From positions 62,001-126,000 of the forward strand of contig JACIYJ010000002.1 of NCBI GenBank assembly GCA_014360015.1: DNA of 64,000 nt, given 5' to 3'. Source of the DNA: Candidatus Aminicenantota bacterium. Lineage in GTDB: Bacteria > Acidobacteriota > Aminicenantia > Aminicenantales > Saccharicenantaceae. Below the pieces are notes generated by a model that searched no databases, had not been told where the DNA came from, and worked only from the letters and a program-made list of their open reading frames with translations. Each line of letters begins with the position of its first letter. Within the stretch, counting starts at the first letter, position 1. This document shows positions 25,303-33,799 of the stretch, piece by piece. The position numbers and the translations under genes are program-made.

Positions 25303-26694
25303 ATGAAAATGAAAAAGTTACTGAAGTATCTGGAAACTGAGTATCAGAAGAAAACCAGGCAGAGTGCTATTCTTTTTAAGAGAGCCTCCAGAGTGATGGT
25401 CAGAGGGGGTAGCCATACCCTCCGTCTGTGGAAACCATATCCGTTTTTCATGGCTTCAGCTCAGGGAGCTCAGGTCAGGGATGTGGATGGTAATCAATAT
25501 CTTGATTACTGGCAGGGACATTATGCCAACATTCTCGGACATAACCCGGCAGTCATTCGCCGGGCGCTTGAACCTTACATCAAGGCTGGAACTTTTCATA
25601 CCGGCTTTGAGAGTTCAGTTCAACTGGAGCTGGCCGAGAAAATCCTGGCCAGCCTGAAGCAGCAGGGCCTTAAGGTCAGGTTCACCACTTCTGGCACCTT
25701 AGCCGCTACCTATGCGGTGATGCTGGCCATGGGCTATACCGGGAGAGAGTATATCCTGAAAATCGGCGGTGGCTGGCATGGGGCTTCGCCTTATCTCCTT
25801 AAAGGTGTTAAGTTTCGTCCGGGTCAGGGTTTTAATGTTCCTGACTCCGCCGGCTTGCCCTCGGATTTTCATAAAAAAATCCTCATCACCAGGTTTGACG
25901 ACTGTGACCATCTGGAAAAGACCTTCAAAAAATATGGATCAAAGCTGGCTGCTTTTATCCTTGAACCTTTTATCGGAGTTGGTGGTTTCTTATTCTGTTC
26001 CAGAGAATACCTGGAGCTGGCCAGGCGTTTGACCGACAGATACGGTGTAGTTCTTATTTTTGATGAGATCATCTCTGGCTTCCGCTTCTGTGCTTCGGGA
26101 GTTCAGAAGCTCTATGGAGTCCAGCCGGATGTTTCTCTTTTTGGCAAGCTAATCGGCGGCGGTCAGGCAGTGGCCGCGGTCGTCGGCCGGTCAGAGATTA
26201 TGGAGGGCTGCGAAAAACCCGGCGCCCGAAAAATGCGGGTCCATTTTGAAGGTGGAACTTTTTCCTCCCACGAAGAATACATGAGGGCCGGACTGGCCAT
26301 GGTCGATTATCTCAGCCAGCATCAGAAAGAAGTTTATCCTTACATCGGAAAACTGGCCGAGAAATTGAGACAGGGCATTGAAAAAGTCTTCAAGGAAGAA
26401 GCACTGGAAGTTGTTTGCACCGGACGTGGCAATGAAATTGTAAAGGACAGCTCATTCTTTATGGTTAATTTCCCGAAGAAGAAAATCGCCCATAAGAATC
26501 CTGAAGATGTTTGGGACCCGGAAAGGTCGGATGTTTTATTGAGAGAAGAAGCTTTAAAACTGGCGCTACTGATCAATGGAGTTCACGTGGTTCATGGCGG
26601 CGGTTGCTTATCCACAGCTCATACCGAAAAAGATGTGGAGAAAACGGTGGCCGCTTATGCTGAAGTTGCCCGGATCTTCAGGAAATATCTGTAA
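25303..26694 (+). CDS. Class III aminotransferase (glutamate-1-semialdehyde aminomutase-like)
   Basis: PLP enzyme of 463 aa. The lysine is in SLFGKLIGGG near residue 283; FDEIISGFRF near 249 carries the PLP-contacting Asp; SGTLAATYAVMLAMGYTGR near 130 and GGWHGASPY near 156 are family motifs. It opens with the GSA-type segment VMVRGGSHTLRLWKPYPFFMASAQGAQVRD, split here by a longer N-terminus than in HemL. No tetrapyrrole genes are nearby, so it may be an amino-mutase or omega-transaminase with another substrate. A ribosome binding site is weak. Confidence 0.88.
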   Translation: MKMKKLLKYLETEYQKKTRQSAILFKRASRVMVRGGSHTLRLWKPYPFFMASAQGAQVRDVDGNQYLDYWQGHYANILGHNPAVIRRALEPYIKAGTFHTGFESSVQLELAEKILASLKQQGLKVRFTTSGTLAATYAVMLAMGYTGREYILKIGGGWHGASPYLLKGVKFRPGQGFNVPDSAGLPSDFHKKILITRFDDCDHLEKTFKKYGSKLAAFILEPFIGVGGFLFCSREYLELARRLTDRYGVVLIFDEIISGFRFCASGVQKLYGVQPDVSLFGKLIGGGQAVAAVVGRSEIMEGCEKPGARKMRVHFEGGTFSSHEEYMRAGLAMVDYLSQHQKEVYPYIGKLAEKLRQGIEKVFKEEALEVVCTGRGNEIVKDSSFFMVNFPKKKIAHKNPEDVWDPERSDVLLREEALKLALLINGVHVVHGGGCLSTAHTEKDVEKTVAAYAEVARIFRKYL

Positions 26695-26708
26695 TAATTC
26701 GTAGCTGT

Positions 26709-28163
26709 TCAGGCTTCAGCCTGAGCTAAGAAATAATCAGCGACATTAAGACCGTAGTCATTAGCGTTGATTTCTTTGACAATTGTTCGTTTGTATTTCC
26801 TGGTTTCGGGATCAATTTCAGTCAAGTCCACCACTTCACCGTCGATTTTATTTCCCTGAGCGTCGACGATGATTTTAATCCTGGGCCTCAAAAGAAATCT
26901 GGTTTCCTGGTTGTTTTCCACCACCAGGCCGATTTCTCCAGTACTGAGAAGGACGACCGAGCCTACCGGAAAGACTCCCATCATCTGGACAAAAGCCTTC
27001 AGGATCACAGGGTTAAATTCGGTACCAATATGTTCCAGCATTAAACTCAGCGCTTCAGCCCGGGTAAAAACTTTTTTCCGATATACCCTTTTGGTGGTGA
27101 TAGCATCAAAAAAATCGCAGACCTTAACGATGCGACTATAAAGATTGATATCATTTTTAATCCGATATTGGGGATAGCCAGTCAAGTCTTCTTTGATATG
27201 ATGCTCCATGGCCACATGGATGGCGCTAAGAGGGAGCCGCCTGAATTCTCTGAGCTGAACCAGTTTCTCTGCTCCCTGATGGGGGTGAAGTTCCATTATT
27301 TTTCTTTCATCTTCGGTCAGCTGGCCAGGCTTGTTAAGAATTTCCAGAGGAGTGTCGATTTTCCCCAGGTCGTGGAAAAAGGCAGCCAGCCCCAGGTCCA
27401 CCAGTTCGGCTCTGGACAATCCCAGCCTTCGGCCAAGAGCAATAGCCAGAAGGCTGACATTAACTGAGTGGTTAAGAGTGTACTAGTCATGATTTTTGAT
27501 ATTGGTTAGCCCCATCAGAAATGATTCATTGTCTACTAAGTGATTAAAAATCGATTGTATCAACCGTCGGGTGGTATTAAGTTTTATTTTTTCGTTTTCT
27601 TTGTTTCGTTCAGATATTTCCCGCAGGTGGAGGATGCTGAGGAAAAACAGCCTAACCGAGCTTTTCTGCTGGCTGGGCAGTTTTTCTGAATCCTCAAGTT
27701 TTTCAACGGTGACACCTGAAACATCCTGTTTTCTAAGCTCTGCCACAATTTCTCCAAAAGGGTCAGCCAAAGTTCTTTTCTGACAGAGAACGGCTGCGGC
27801 TTTCAGCAGCTCTTGCTTGGAAAGTTCGGGGGCAAAAGTTAGCTGCCCGATCTCTCTTTTCCGGAATTCTTCCAGAAGGAACTTGAAAATGGGGTAATTG
27901 ACGATTGAAAACTTCAGTCTGGATTGGTTAAAAAAGATAGATTCCCGCTTGATTCTGAAATTTACTTCGGCTCCAGCTTCTCTTAGTTTCTGAAGATCTT
28001 GATAAAGGAGTTCGATTTGCTCCTGAATAAGTTCGTTATTTTCAGCATATAATTTGAGAATTTTGAAAACTATGTAAAACCGGATTAAAAAATTTATAGC
28101 CAGCTTCTGACTGGCTGTAGCTGTTTCCTTGGATTCTCTGTCAGGAGCGAAACCTTCGACCAT
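26709..28163 (-). pseudogene. HD-GYP domain protein interrupted by an in-frame TAG
   Basis: Read through, this is a 484-codon HD-GYP protein (cyclic-di-GMP phosphodiesterase family). Residues 1-210 are an N-terminal sensor-like domain; the HD domain starts near 212. A TAG at 27485-27483 falls in the first HD helix between NIKNHD and YTLNHSVNV, where relatives usually have Glu; no frameshift is involved. Beyond the stop all motifs are present: FFHDLGKID, LHPHQG, AMEHHIKEDLTGYP and CDFFDAIT. A TTG at 27419 could restart translation but would omit the NHSVNV histidine. TAG ends several other genes here (for example 6816, 15954, 61120), arguing against recoding. Nonsense mutation, sequencing error, or readthrough remain possible. 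Confidence 0.8.
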
Positions 28164-28172
28164 TTTGTTTCC

Positions 28173-30050
28173 TTACAATTTTTTTAAAGTCAACCGAACC
28201 AAAGCCGAGGCAGCTGCTTCCCGGACTCTTCGATTAAAAAATCTTTCTCCCCGTCGTAATAATTCCACTGCTTCTCTGCTGCCCATGGTTTCCAACCCGG
28301 CCACGGCACAAACCCGGAGTTCAGTTACAGAGGGGCAAAGCGATTTTTTCAGAAAAACTTTTTTTAAAAATAAAAAAGCCTCTTGATTTCTGGTTCTACC
28401 CAAAAATTCAAACAGAGCTTTTTTCTCTTCAAAATGCTTTTCTCTAAATTTTTTAGTAGTAAAAACTTCTTTCATCAGTTGTTTCAACCTGCTGGTCTCA
28501 CCGAGGAATTTCAAACAGGAAGTAGCTTTCAGCCGTACTTCTTGGGAAGTATCATCCAGAAAACCCATCAGGATTTTATTAGCTATTTCATCATTAAATG
28601 AACCGAGAGCTTCAATTGCTTTAATTTTAAGTTCTTGATTGGAAATAGTGAGAAAGCTGGAGAAATGAGGGATGATTCTTTCTCCTGGCTGGGCTCGCAT
28701 TATCTCAATAATGGTGGCGGTCATAAGCGGTCGCTTATCGTCAATTAAAGCCACTATTGAGCCAGGGCTGGACTTAATTTTTTTCTGGAAAAGTTCTTTC
28801 ACCCGGCCTCTGAATTCCTGGTCTTCTATATTTTCAAACAGCTCAACAAAAAAGGGTATGGCCTGATCACCAAATTGCGAAAGGTAATCATATAAGGCTA
28901 AGGAATTGAGTTCCACCTTTTCCTTGACCAGCTTTCTAATTTCATCAAAAAGTTTGAGATCTGAAATTCGGCTGCGAAATTCATCCAGCAGAAGTATTTT
29001 GCCATTAGGTTCGGAAGCCAACAAAGTCTTAAGGTCTTTAATCTTTTTGTTTAGGAGAATAGGAAGACTAAAACGGCCATTCTTAATATTTTCCAGATAA
29101 AAATTATGAAGAATATCCAAGTTGGTCTGAAACTGTTTTAAATCTTTTTCCAAAGCCAAAATTTCCATCATCAGGTTTAAAAATTCCTCTTCCGGTGAAA
29201 GCTGACGGTTTTTTTCTACCAGCTGGTTGAGCTGTTTCACCTCTTCCTTAGTCAGAGTAAATTCACTGGGAATTTTTCTGGTTTGCAGGCTGATTCTCTT
29301 TTCAGGCTGCTTGAACTCATCAGTTATTTCTTTTTTCTGTTCTTCCCCCTCAAAATCGAAATTTTGCTGCCAATTTTCGATAAGTTCAGGAAATTCTACA
29401 TCAGTGAAAGATTCCAGAGCTTGCCTTTCTTCTGGCTTCAATTCTAATTTGCCGGAAAATAGGTTTTGCTGGTCAACCTTAATTTCGATGGCTTTATCAG
29501 CCAGCTCCTGAAGGAGCACCTGAAGACCCTTTTTGGACAGGGTTTCGGCTCTTTCTTCCAGAATTCTGTTTTCAATGAACTCTTCCGGGGCATAATATTG
29601 AACGTTGGGCAAATCTTTAATCCATAAGGCGTTTACTATATCTGATTCTTCGACTGGCTTAGCTGATTCTGTCCTGACCAGTTCTAAAAAATCATTAATT
29701 TCCTGCTCATCCATTCCCTGATAAAACCACAGAAGCCTCATCCCGTCTTTGTAGAAAAAGAAGGGCAGGCTCTTGCTGGAAATTTCATCCTGGTAGATCT
29801 GTTTTCCCTGGTAGAAGAAGGCAAATTCCCCAATTTCCAGCTCTAACTGCTGATACTGGTCAAGAAAGTTTTTAAGTTTGGAAATAAAATCCTGCCGGAA
29901 ATGGATGGCTGAAGCGTGATTAGCTGGGAAGATTTTTAAAGCCGAGATGGTGTTGGCTAAGGAAAGGAGTAATTCTTTTACCTTCTGGACGGCCTGAGGA
30001 TCGACTTCTTCTGATTTTTGCTCCTTGAGGGCTTTTTCTTCGGGGGGCAT
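28173..30050 (-). CDS. HEAT-repeat protein with an N-terminal domain related to that of the adjacent HD-GYP protein
   Basis: A 625-aa protein without signal or membrane segments. Residues about 20-150 (ISALKIFPANHASAIHFRQDF ... LEIGEFAFFYQGKQIY ... GMDEQEINDFLELV) share a pattern with the first 150 residues of the HD-GYP protein (KILKLYAENNELIQEQIELL ... VNFRIKRESIFFNQSRL ... ELSKQELLKAAAVL). The middle is charged and helical; from about 430 there are HEAT-type repeats (AIEALGSFNDEIANKILMGFLDD, RLKATSCLKFLGE, LRVCAVAGLETMGSREAVELL). It ends 9 nt before the HD-GYP start, so the two are co-transcribed and probably act together in signalling. No clear ribosome binding site precedes 30050. Confidence 0.72.
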   Translation of the reverse strand: MPPEEKALKEQKSEEVDPQAVQKVKELLLSLANTISALKIFPANHASAIHFRQDFISKLKNFLDQYQQLELEIGEFAFFYQGKQIYQDEISSKSLPFFFYKDGMRLLWFYQGMDEQEINDFLELVRTESAKPVEESDIVNALWIKDLPNVQYYAPEEFIENRILEERAETLSKKGLQVLLQELADKAIEIKVDQQNLFSGKLELKPEERQALESFTDVEFPELIENWQQNFDFEGEEQKKEITDEFKQPEKRISLQTRKIPSEFTLTKEEVKQLNQLVEKNRQLSPEEEFLNLMMEILALEKDLKQFQTNLDILHNFYLENIKNGRFSLPILLNKKIKDLKTLLASEPNGKILLLDEFRSRISDLKLFDEIRKLVKEKVELNSLALYDYLSQFGDQAIPFFVELFENIEDQEFRGRVKELFQKKIKSSPGSIVALIDDKRPLMTATIIEIMRAQPGERIIPHFSSFLTISNQELKIKAIEALGSFNDEIANKILMGFLDDTSQEVRLKATSCLKFLGETSRLKQLMKEVFTTKKFREKHFEEKKALFEFLGRTRNQEAFLFLKKVFLKKSLCPSVTELRVCAVAGLETMGSREAVELLRRGERFFNRRVREAAASALVRLTLKKL

Positions 30051-30116
30051 ACTTAGTGACCGAAAATAGTTTAATCTACCTTAGGACAGAAAGTAAACAT
30101 TTTAAAGTCACGGGCA

Positions 30117-31382
30117 TCAATCTCGCTGGCTGAGGACATTTTTTTCGTAATCTTTGACTTCAGCCAGCCAGAGATTTTCTGGGGGGACATTCATGCTGAG
30201 GCAATAATAGTCCCAGACCGGACCGAAAGGCAGGTCCTTAGCCAGCTGTCTCCAAGTTAATTTGGCCAGACTATCGCCTTCAAGCTCTGCCTCTTTAATC
30301 TGTTTCCATGGAAGGAGAAGGGCTCGCAGCAGGCCTCTAAGGACTGCTCTTGCTCCCAATACCCAGGCACCAATTCGATTCATTGAGGCATCGAAATAAT
30401 CAAGGGCTAAATGAATTTTTTCAGGAGACAGAGCGTTGATGATTTCTTCACATAAGGTCTCTAACTCATCGTTCAGAATAACCACATGGTCACTATCCCA
30501 GCGCAGACCGCGACTGATATGGAGCAGAATTTCGTCAGAAACCTGCAAAATGGCTGAAAGCTTGTCAGCCACTGATTCGGTCGGATGGAAATGACCGAGG
30601 TCCAGGCAGACCATTTTTCCTTTCTTAATAGCATAGCTTAGGTAGAATTCGTGCGAACCCACGACAAAAGCTTCGCTGCCGATACCGAACAGTTTGCTTT
30701 CGAGTGAGTCTTTGAGCTGGGTCTGACTGAATTCTACCTCAAAAATTTCTTCAAGAGAGTCGAAAAGAAGGCCTCGATACAGCCAGCGATCAGAAGGCAG
30801 GTCTTTTAGGCCATCTGGTATCCATAGATTATGAATGGAATACGATTTCAGTTCCCGGCCAAAAAAGGCAGCTATTTTTCGGCAGCTTTTGACATGCTCA
30901 ATCCAGAACTTTCTTATTTCTTTCTTAGGATGACTCAGAGTCAGGCCATCAGCAGCTTTGGGATGAGCAAAGCAGGTGGCATTGAAGTCAAGCTTCAGGT
31001 CATGAGCTTTAGCCCATTCCAGCCAGCCACGGAAGTGAGCCGGTTCATATTCAGTTCGCTCCACCTGTCCATTGAACTCGCCATAGATTGAATGCAGGTT
31101 AACCCGATGTTTTCCTGGGATTAGGGAAAAGGCTTTTTCCAGGTCCTGCCGGAGTTCACCGGCATTCCTGGCTCGACCTGGATAATTTCCTGTAACCTGG
31201 AGACCGGAACCAGAGAGCTCGCCCCCGGTGTTTTCGAAGCCCCGGACATCATCTCCCTGCCAGCAGTGGATAGAAAGCTGAAATGATTTCAACCGATTTA
31301 AGGCTTCATCAGTGTTGACTCCAATCTCAAAGAATTTTTCTTTAGCTTCCTGGTATTGTTTCTCGGCAGATGATAGTTCCAT
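30117..31382 (-). CDS. rhaA: L-rhamnose isomerase
   Basis: Converts L-rhamnose to L-rhamnulose in the cytoplasm. The 421 aa align along their whole length with the E. coli enzyme as remembered: HCWQGDDVRGFEN, QVTGNYPGRARNAGELR, LDFNATCFAHP, SKLFGIGSEAFVVGS, CLDLGHFHPTE, RWDSDHVVILNDE and LDYFDASMNRI, including the metal-site acids and histidines. The ATG at 31382 is preferred because GGAGGG lies 7 nt before it; a TTG at 31388 is too close to that site. Its partner kinase gene lies 264 nt upstream. Confidence 0.96.
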   Translation of the reverse strand: MELSSAEKQYQEAKEKFFEIGVNTDEALNRLKSFQLSIHCWQGDDVRGFENTGGELSGSGLQVTGNYPGRARNAGELRQDLEKAFSLIPGKHRVNLHSIYGEFNGQVERTEYEPAHFRGWLEWAKAHDLKLDFNATCFAHPKAADGLTLSHPKKEIRKFWIEHVKSCRKIAAFFGRELKSYSIHNLWIPDGLKDLPSDRWLYRGLLFDSLEEIFEVEFSQTQLKDSLESKLFGIGSEAFVVGSHEFYLSYAIKKGKMVCLDLGHFHPTESVADKLSAILQVSDEILLHISRGLRWDSDHVVILNDELETLCEEIINALSPEKIHLALDYFDASMNRIGAWVLGARAVLRGLLRALLLPWKQIKEAELEGDSLAKLTWRQLAKDLPFGPVWDYYCLSMNVPPENLWLAEVKDYEKNVLSQRD

Positions 31383-31646
31383 ACTCAACCCTCCTCTTTA
31401 CTTTAAGTTTTTATAATTTTTCCTACCTGGTTGTCAAGCAGAAGGGTTCTGGCTGCTACATTTTTCTTATGATTCTCGGGTTTAATTAGCGCTATTTTTT
31501 GAAACCTTGAAGGTAACTTGCCAGCGTAAATACCCTGACCCGAGGCTTGAGCTTGTTTTTCATTTTGAGCAAAAAATAAACAATTAGTCATCATAAATCT
31601 CCCCGCCTCATCGAGAGATTGAATTACTGAATGAGGAAATGCCAAT

Positions 31647-33125
31647 TTACTTTTTAACTTTGGTTATAACCTCCATAAAATCGGCATAACGTCTGTTCCA
31701 GAGTTCGGGGTCTTCTGGCCGGAATTCTTTAATCTCAAAAGATTGCCTGACTGTCTTTCTGATTTCATGGCTGTCTTTGAGCTGGCCCGAAGCTAAAGCC
31801 TGTACCAGAACATTACCGGCCGAGGTAGCTTCGTCCGGTCCGGCGTAAACGATTAATTTCGTGGCTTCAGCGGTGAACTGATTCAGCAGCTGGTTTCGGG
31901 AGCCGCCACCGATGATGTGAATTTTCCTGAACTTTCGGCCGGTGATTCTTTCCAGCTCTTCCACCACGAAGCGGTATTTAAAAGCCAGGCTCTCCAGGAT
32001 GGACCTGACGATGGTGCCGATTTTTTCAGGCATTGTCTGTCCGGTTTTTTTAGCAAAACCAGCTATGGCCTCAACCATGTTTTCAGGATTAAGAAAGTCA
32101 GAAGAGTCTGGGTCGATAAATAGCTGGAATGGTTCTGCATTGCTGGCTAGTTCCACCAGCTGTTCGTAAGACAAGTCTTTCTGTCTTGACCAGGTTTTTC
32201 GGCATTGTTGAAGCAGCCAAAGCCCGGTGACGTTTTTAAGAAAACGAATTGTCCGGTTAAGGCCGCTTTCGTTAGTAAAATTGGCCATAAAAGACTCAGA
32301 ACTGACCACAGGTTCTTCGAGTTCCACTCCGACTAAGGACCAGGTTCCTGAGCTGATGTAAATCCAGTCATCTCCTTCACCCGGCGCTGCGGCCACAGCT
32401 GAAGCCGTGTCATGACTGGCCACCTGGACGACTGGAAGTTCGGGCAAGCCATCTTCGACCAGCCAGGAAGAGATTTTTCCCAGGACAGTGCCGGGCTGGT
32501 TGATTTCAGGAAGAATCTGGCTTGAAATTCCCATCTTTTCCAGGAGCTCAGGCAACCACTGGCGAGTAACGGGCGATAATATTTGAGAAGTCGAGGCTAT
32601 GGTCAGCTCGGTGGCTTTTTCACCCGTTAAAAGATAGTTGATGAGGTCAGGAGTGAACAGCAATTTCTTGGCGGCTACCACCAGCTCGGGATTCTCCTCA
32701 AGGTAAGCGTAAAGTTGAAAGAGAGAATTAAAAGGCAGAAACTGGATGCCAGTGTGCAAGTAAAGTTCTTCAGCTGAAAAGTTCTTAAAATATTTTTCCA
32801 TAGCCCGGGGAAAAGCTTTATCTCGATAACAGTAGGGAAGAGCCAGGATGTTTCCCCGTGAATCCAGAAGACCAAAATCAACGCCCCAGGTATCGACTCC
32901 GACACTGGTCAGTTTCAACCCGTCCTTCTGGCATTTCTGGAGAACTTTTCTGATTTCTTCAAAAAGATAATAGCAGTTCCAGTGCAGATGATCTCCAAGA
33001 CGAATGGTCTTATTGGGAAAACGGTGGATTTCCTGAAGTTTTAGATGTCCATTTTCCAGCCGGCCAAGCATGGCCCGACCGCTTTCTGCTCCCAGGTCAA
33101 AGGCTAAAAAGTTGTTGACTTCCAT
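31647..33125 (-). CDS. rhaB: Rhamnulokinase (FGGY family)
   Basis: Phosphorylates L-rhamnulose with ATP. The 492-aa protein begins with the FGGY phosphate loop LAFDLGAESGRAMLG (Glu-Ser variant typical of rhamnulokinase) and has VDTWGVDFGLLD near 82, the catalytic-region YCYRDK near 98, SHDTASAVAAAPG near 243, and the ATP-domain IIGGGSRNQLLNQFTA near 404. AAAAGG precedes the ATG. It is followed by rhaA; no rhamnulose-1-phosphate aldolase, transporter or AraC-type regulator is present in the window. Confidence 0.95.
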   Translation of the reverse strand: MEVNNFLAFDLGAESGRAMLGRLENGHLKLQEIHRFPNKTIRLGDHLHWNCYYLFEEIRKVLQKCQKDGLKLTSVGVDTWGVDFGLLDSRGNILALPYCYRDKAFPRAMEKYFKNFSAEELYLHTGIQFLPFNSLFQLYAYLEENPELVVAAKKLLFTPDLINYLLTGEKATELTIASTSQILSPVTRQWLPELLEKMGISSQILPEINQPGTVLGKISSWLVEDGLPELPVVQVASHDTASAVAAAPGEGDDWIYISSGTWSLVGVELEEPVVSSESFMANFTNESGLNRTIRFLKNVTGLWLLQQCRKTWSRQKDLSYEQLVELASNAEPFQLFIDPDSSDFLNPENMVEAIAGFAKKTGQTMPEKIGTIVRSILESLAFKYRFVVEELERITGRKFRKIHIIGGGSRNQLLNQFTAEATKLIVYAGPDEATSAGNVLVQALASGQLKDSHEIRKTVRQSFEIKEFRPEDPELWNRRYADFMEVITKVKK

Positions 33126-33158
33126 TGATTCAGACCTTTTTAATTGTTTTTCATTTTT

Positions 33159-33186
33159 AGTATATTGGACAACTGAAGAAATTCAA
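33159..33186 (-). promoter_or_regulatory. Promoter of rhaB
   Basis: Minus strand TTGAAT (33186-33181), 16 bp, TATACT (33164-33159). It is back to back with the yjbQ promoter; only 10 bp separate the two -35 boxes. Confidence 0.55.
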
Positions 33187-33196
33187 GCCTGACCTT

Positions 33197-33225
33197 TTGA
33201 AACCAGAAACAAATTGGATTATATT
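33197..33225 (+). promoter_or_regulatory. Promoter of the YjbQ-family gene
   Basis: TTGAAA (33197-33202), 17 bp, TATATT (33220-33225). The predicted start near 33232 lies after the first in-frame ATG (33228), which supports translation from 33243. Confidence 0.6.
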
Positions 33226-33242
33226 AGATGAAGGAGAACCCG

Positions 33243-33662
33243 ATGAAAATCGTGAACGATTATCTGACAGTTTCTACCCGCGGTTTTAACGACATCAAGG
33301 ACATTACTGAAGGCGTCAAGGAAAAACTTCAAGCCACTGGTCTTAAAGATGGTCAGGTGACGGTTTTTGTTCAGGGTTCGACAGCCGGGGTGACCACCAT
33401 TGAGTATGAGCCGGGTCTGGTCAAGGATCTGTCTGAGCTTTTGGAAAAATTGGTTCCTTCCAGCCGTAGTTATTACCACGATGAGCGCTGGGGAGATGCC
33501 AACGGCTTTTCCCATCTGCGAGCCGCGCTCATCGGACCATCACTGGTTGTACCTTTTGCTGAAAAAAAGCTGAGGCTGGGAGTGTGGCAGCAAATTGTCC
33601 TGATAGATTTTGACAACCGAGCTCGCACCAGAAACATTTTCTTGCAGTTTATCGGTGAATAA
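33243..33662 (+). CDS. YjbQ / UPF0047 family protein
   Basis: A 139-aa protein of the YjbQ family, annotated in some databases as secondary thiamine-phosphate synthase; the physiological role is unsettled. Family signatures are STRGFNDIKDIT near 11, FVQGSTAGVTTIEYEPG near 43, YHDERWGDANGFSHLRAALIGPS near 78 (with the conserved HL-R) and WQQIVLIDFDNRARTR near 115. AAGGAG at 33231-33236 places the start at 33243 rather than 33228. Confidence 0.9.
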   Translation: MKIVNDYLTVSTRGFNDIKDITEGVKEKLQATGLKDGQVTVFVQGSTAGVTTIEYEPGLVKDLSELLEKLVPSSRSYYHDERWGDANGFSHLRAALIGPSLVVPFAEKKLRLGVWQQIVLIDFDNRARTRNIFLQFIGE

Positions 33663-33799
33663 ATGAGTTTGGGTTACAGATTGGGGCGAAAATGGAGCCT
33701 GCGGCCCTGGCCGCTTGGCTGGCTGTCAGTGGAAAGATAAAAGATAAAACAGAATGTCAGGAAAGATAGACCGAATAAAGTCAGAATGAGGGAAGTCAG

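Noticed and set aside
31403..31645. 80-codon open frame between rhaB and rhaA, possibly starting at an ATG after GGGGAG
   Set aside because: No family likeness, a rather random composition, and no adjacent conserved partner; the inverted repeat in the same interval is more likely regulatory.
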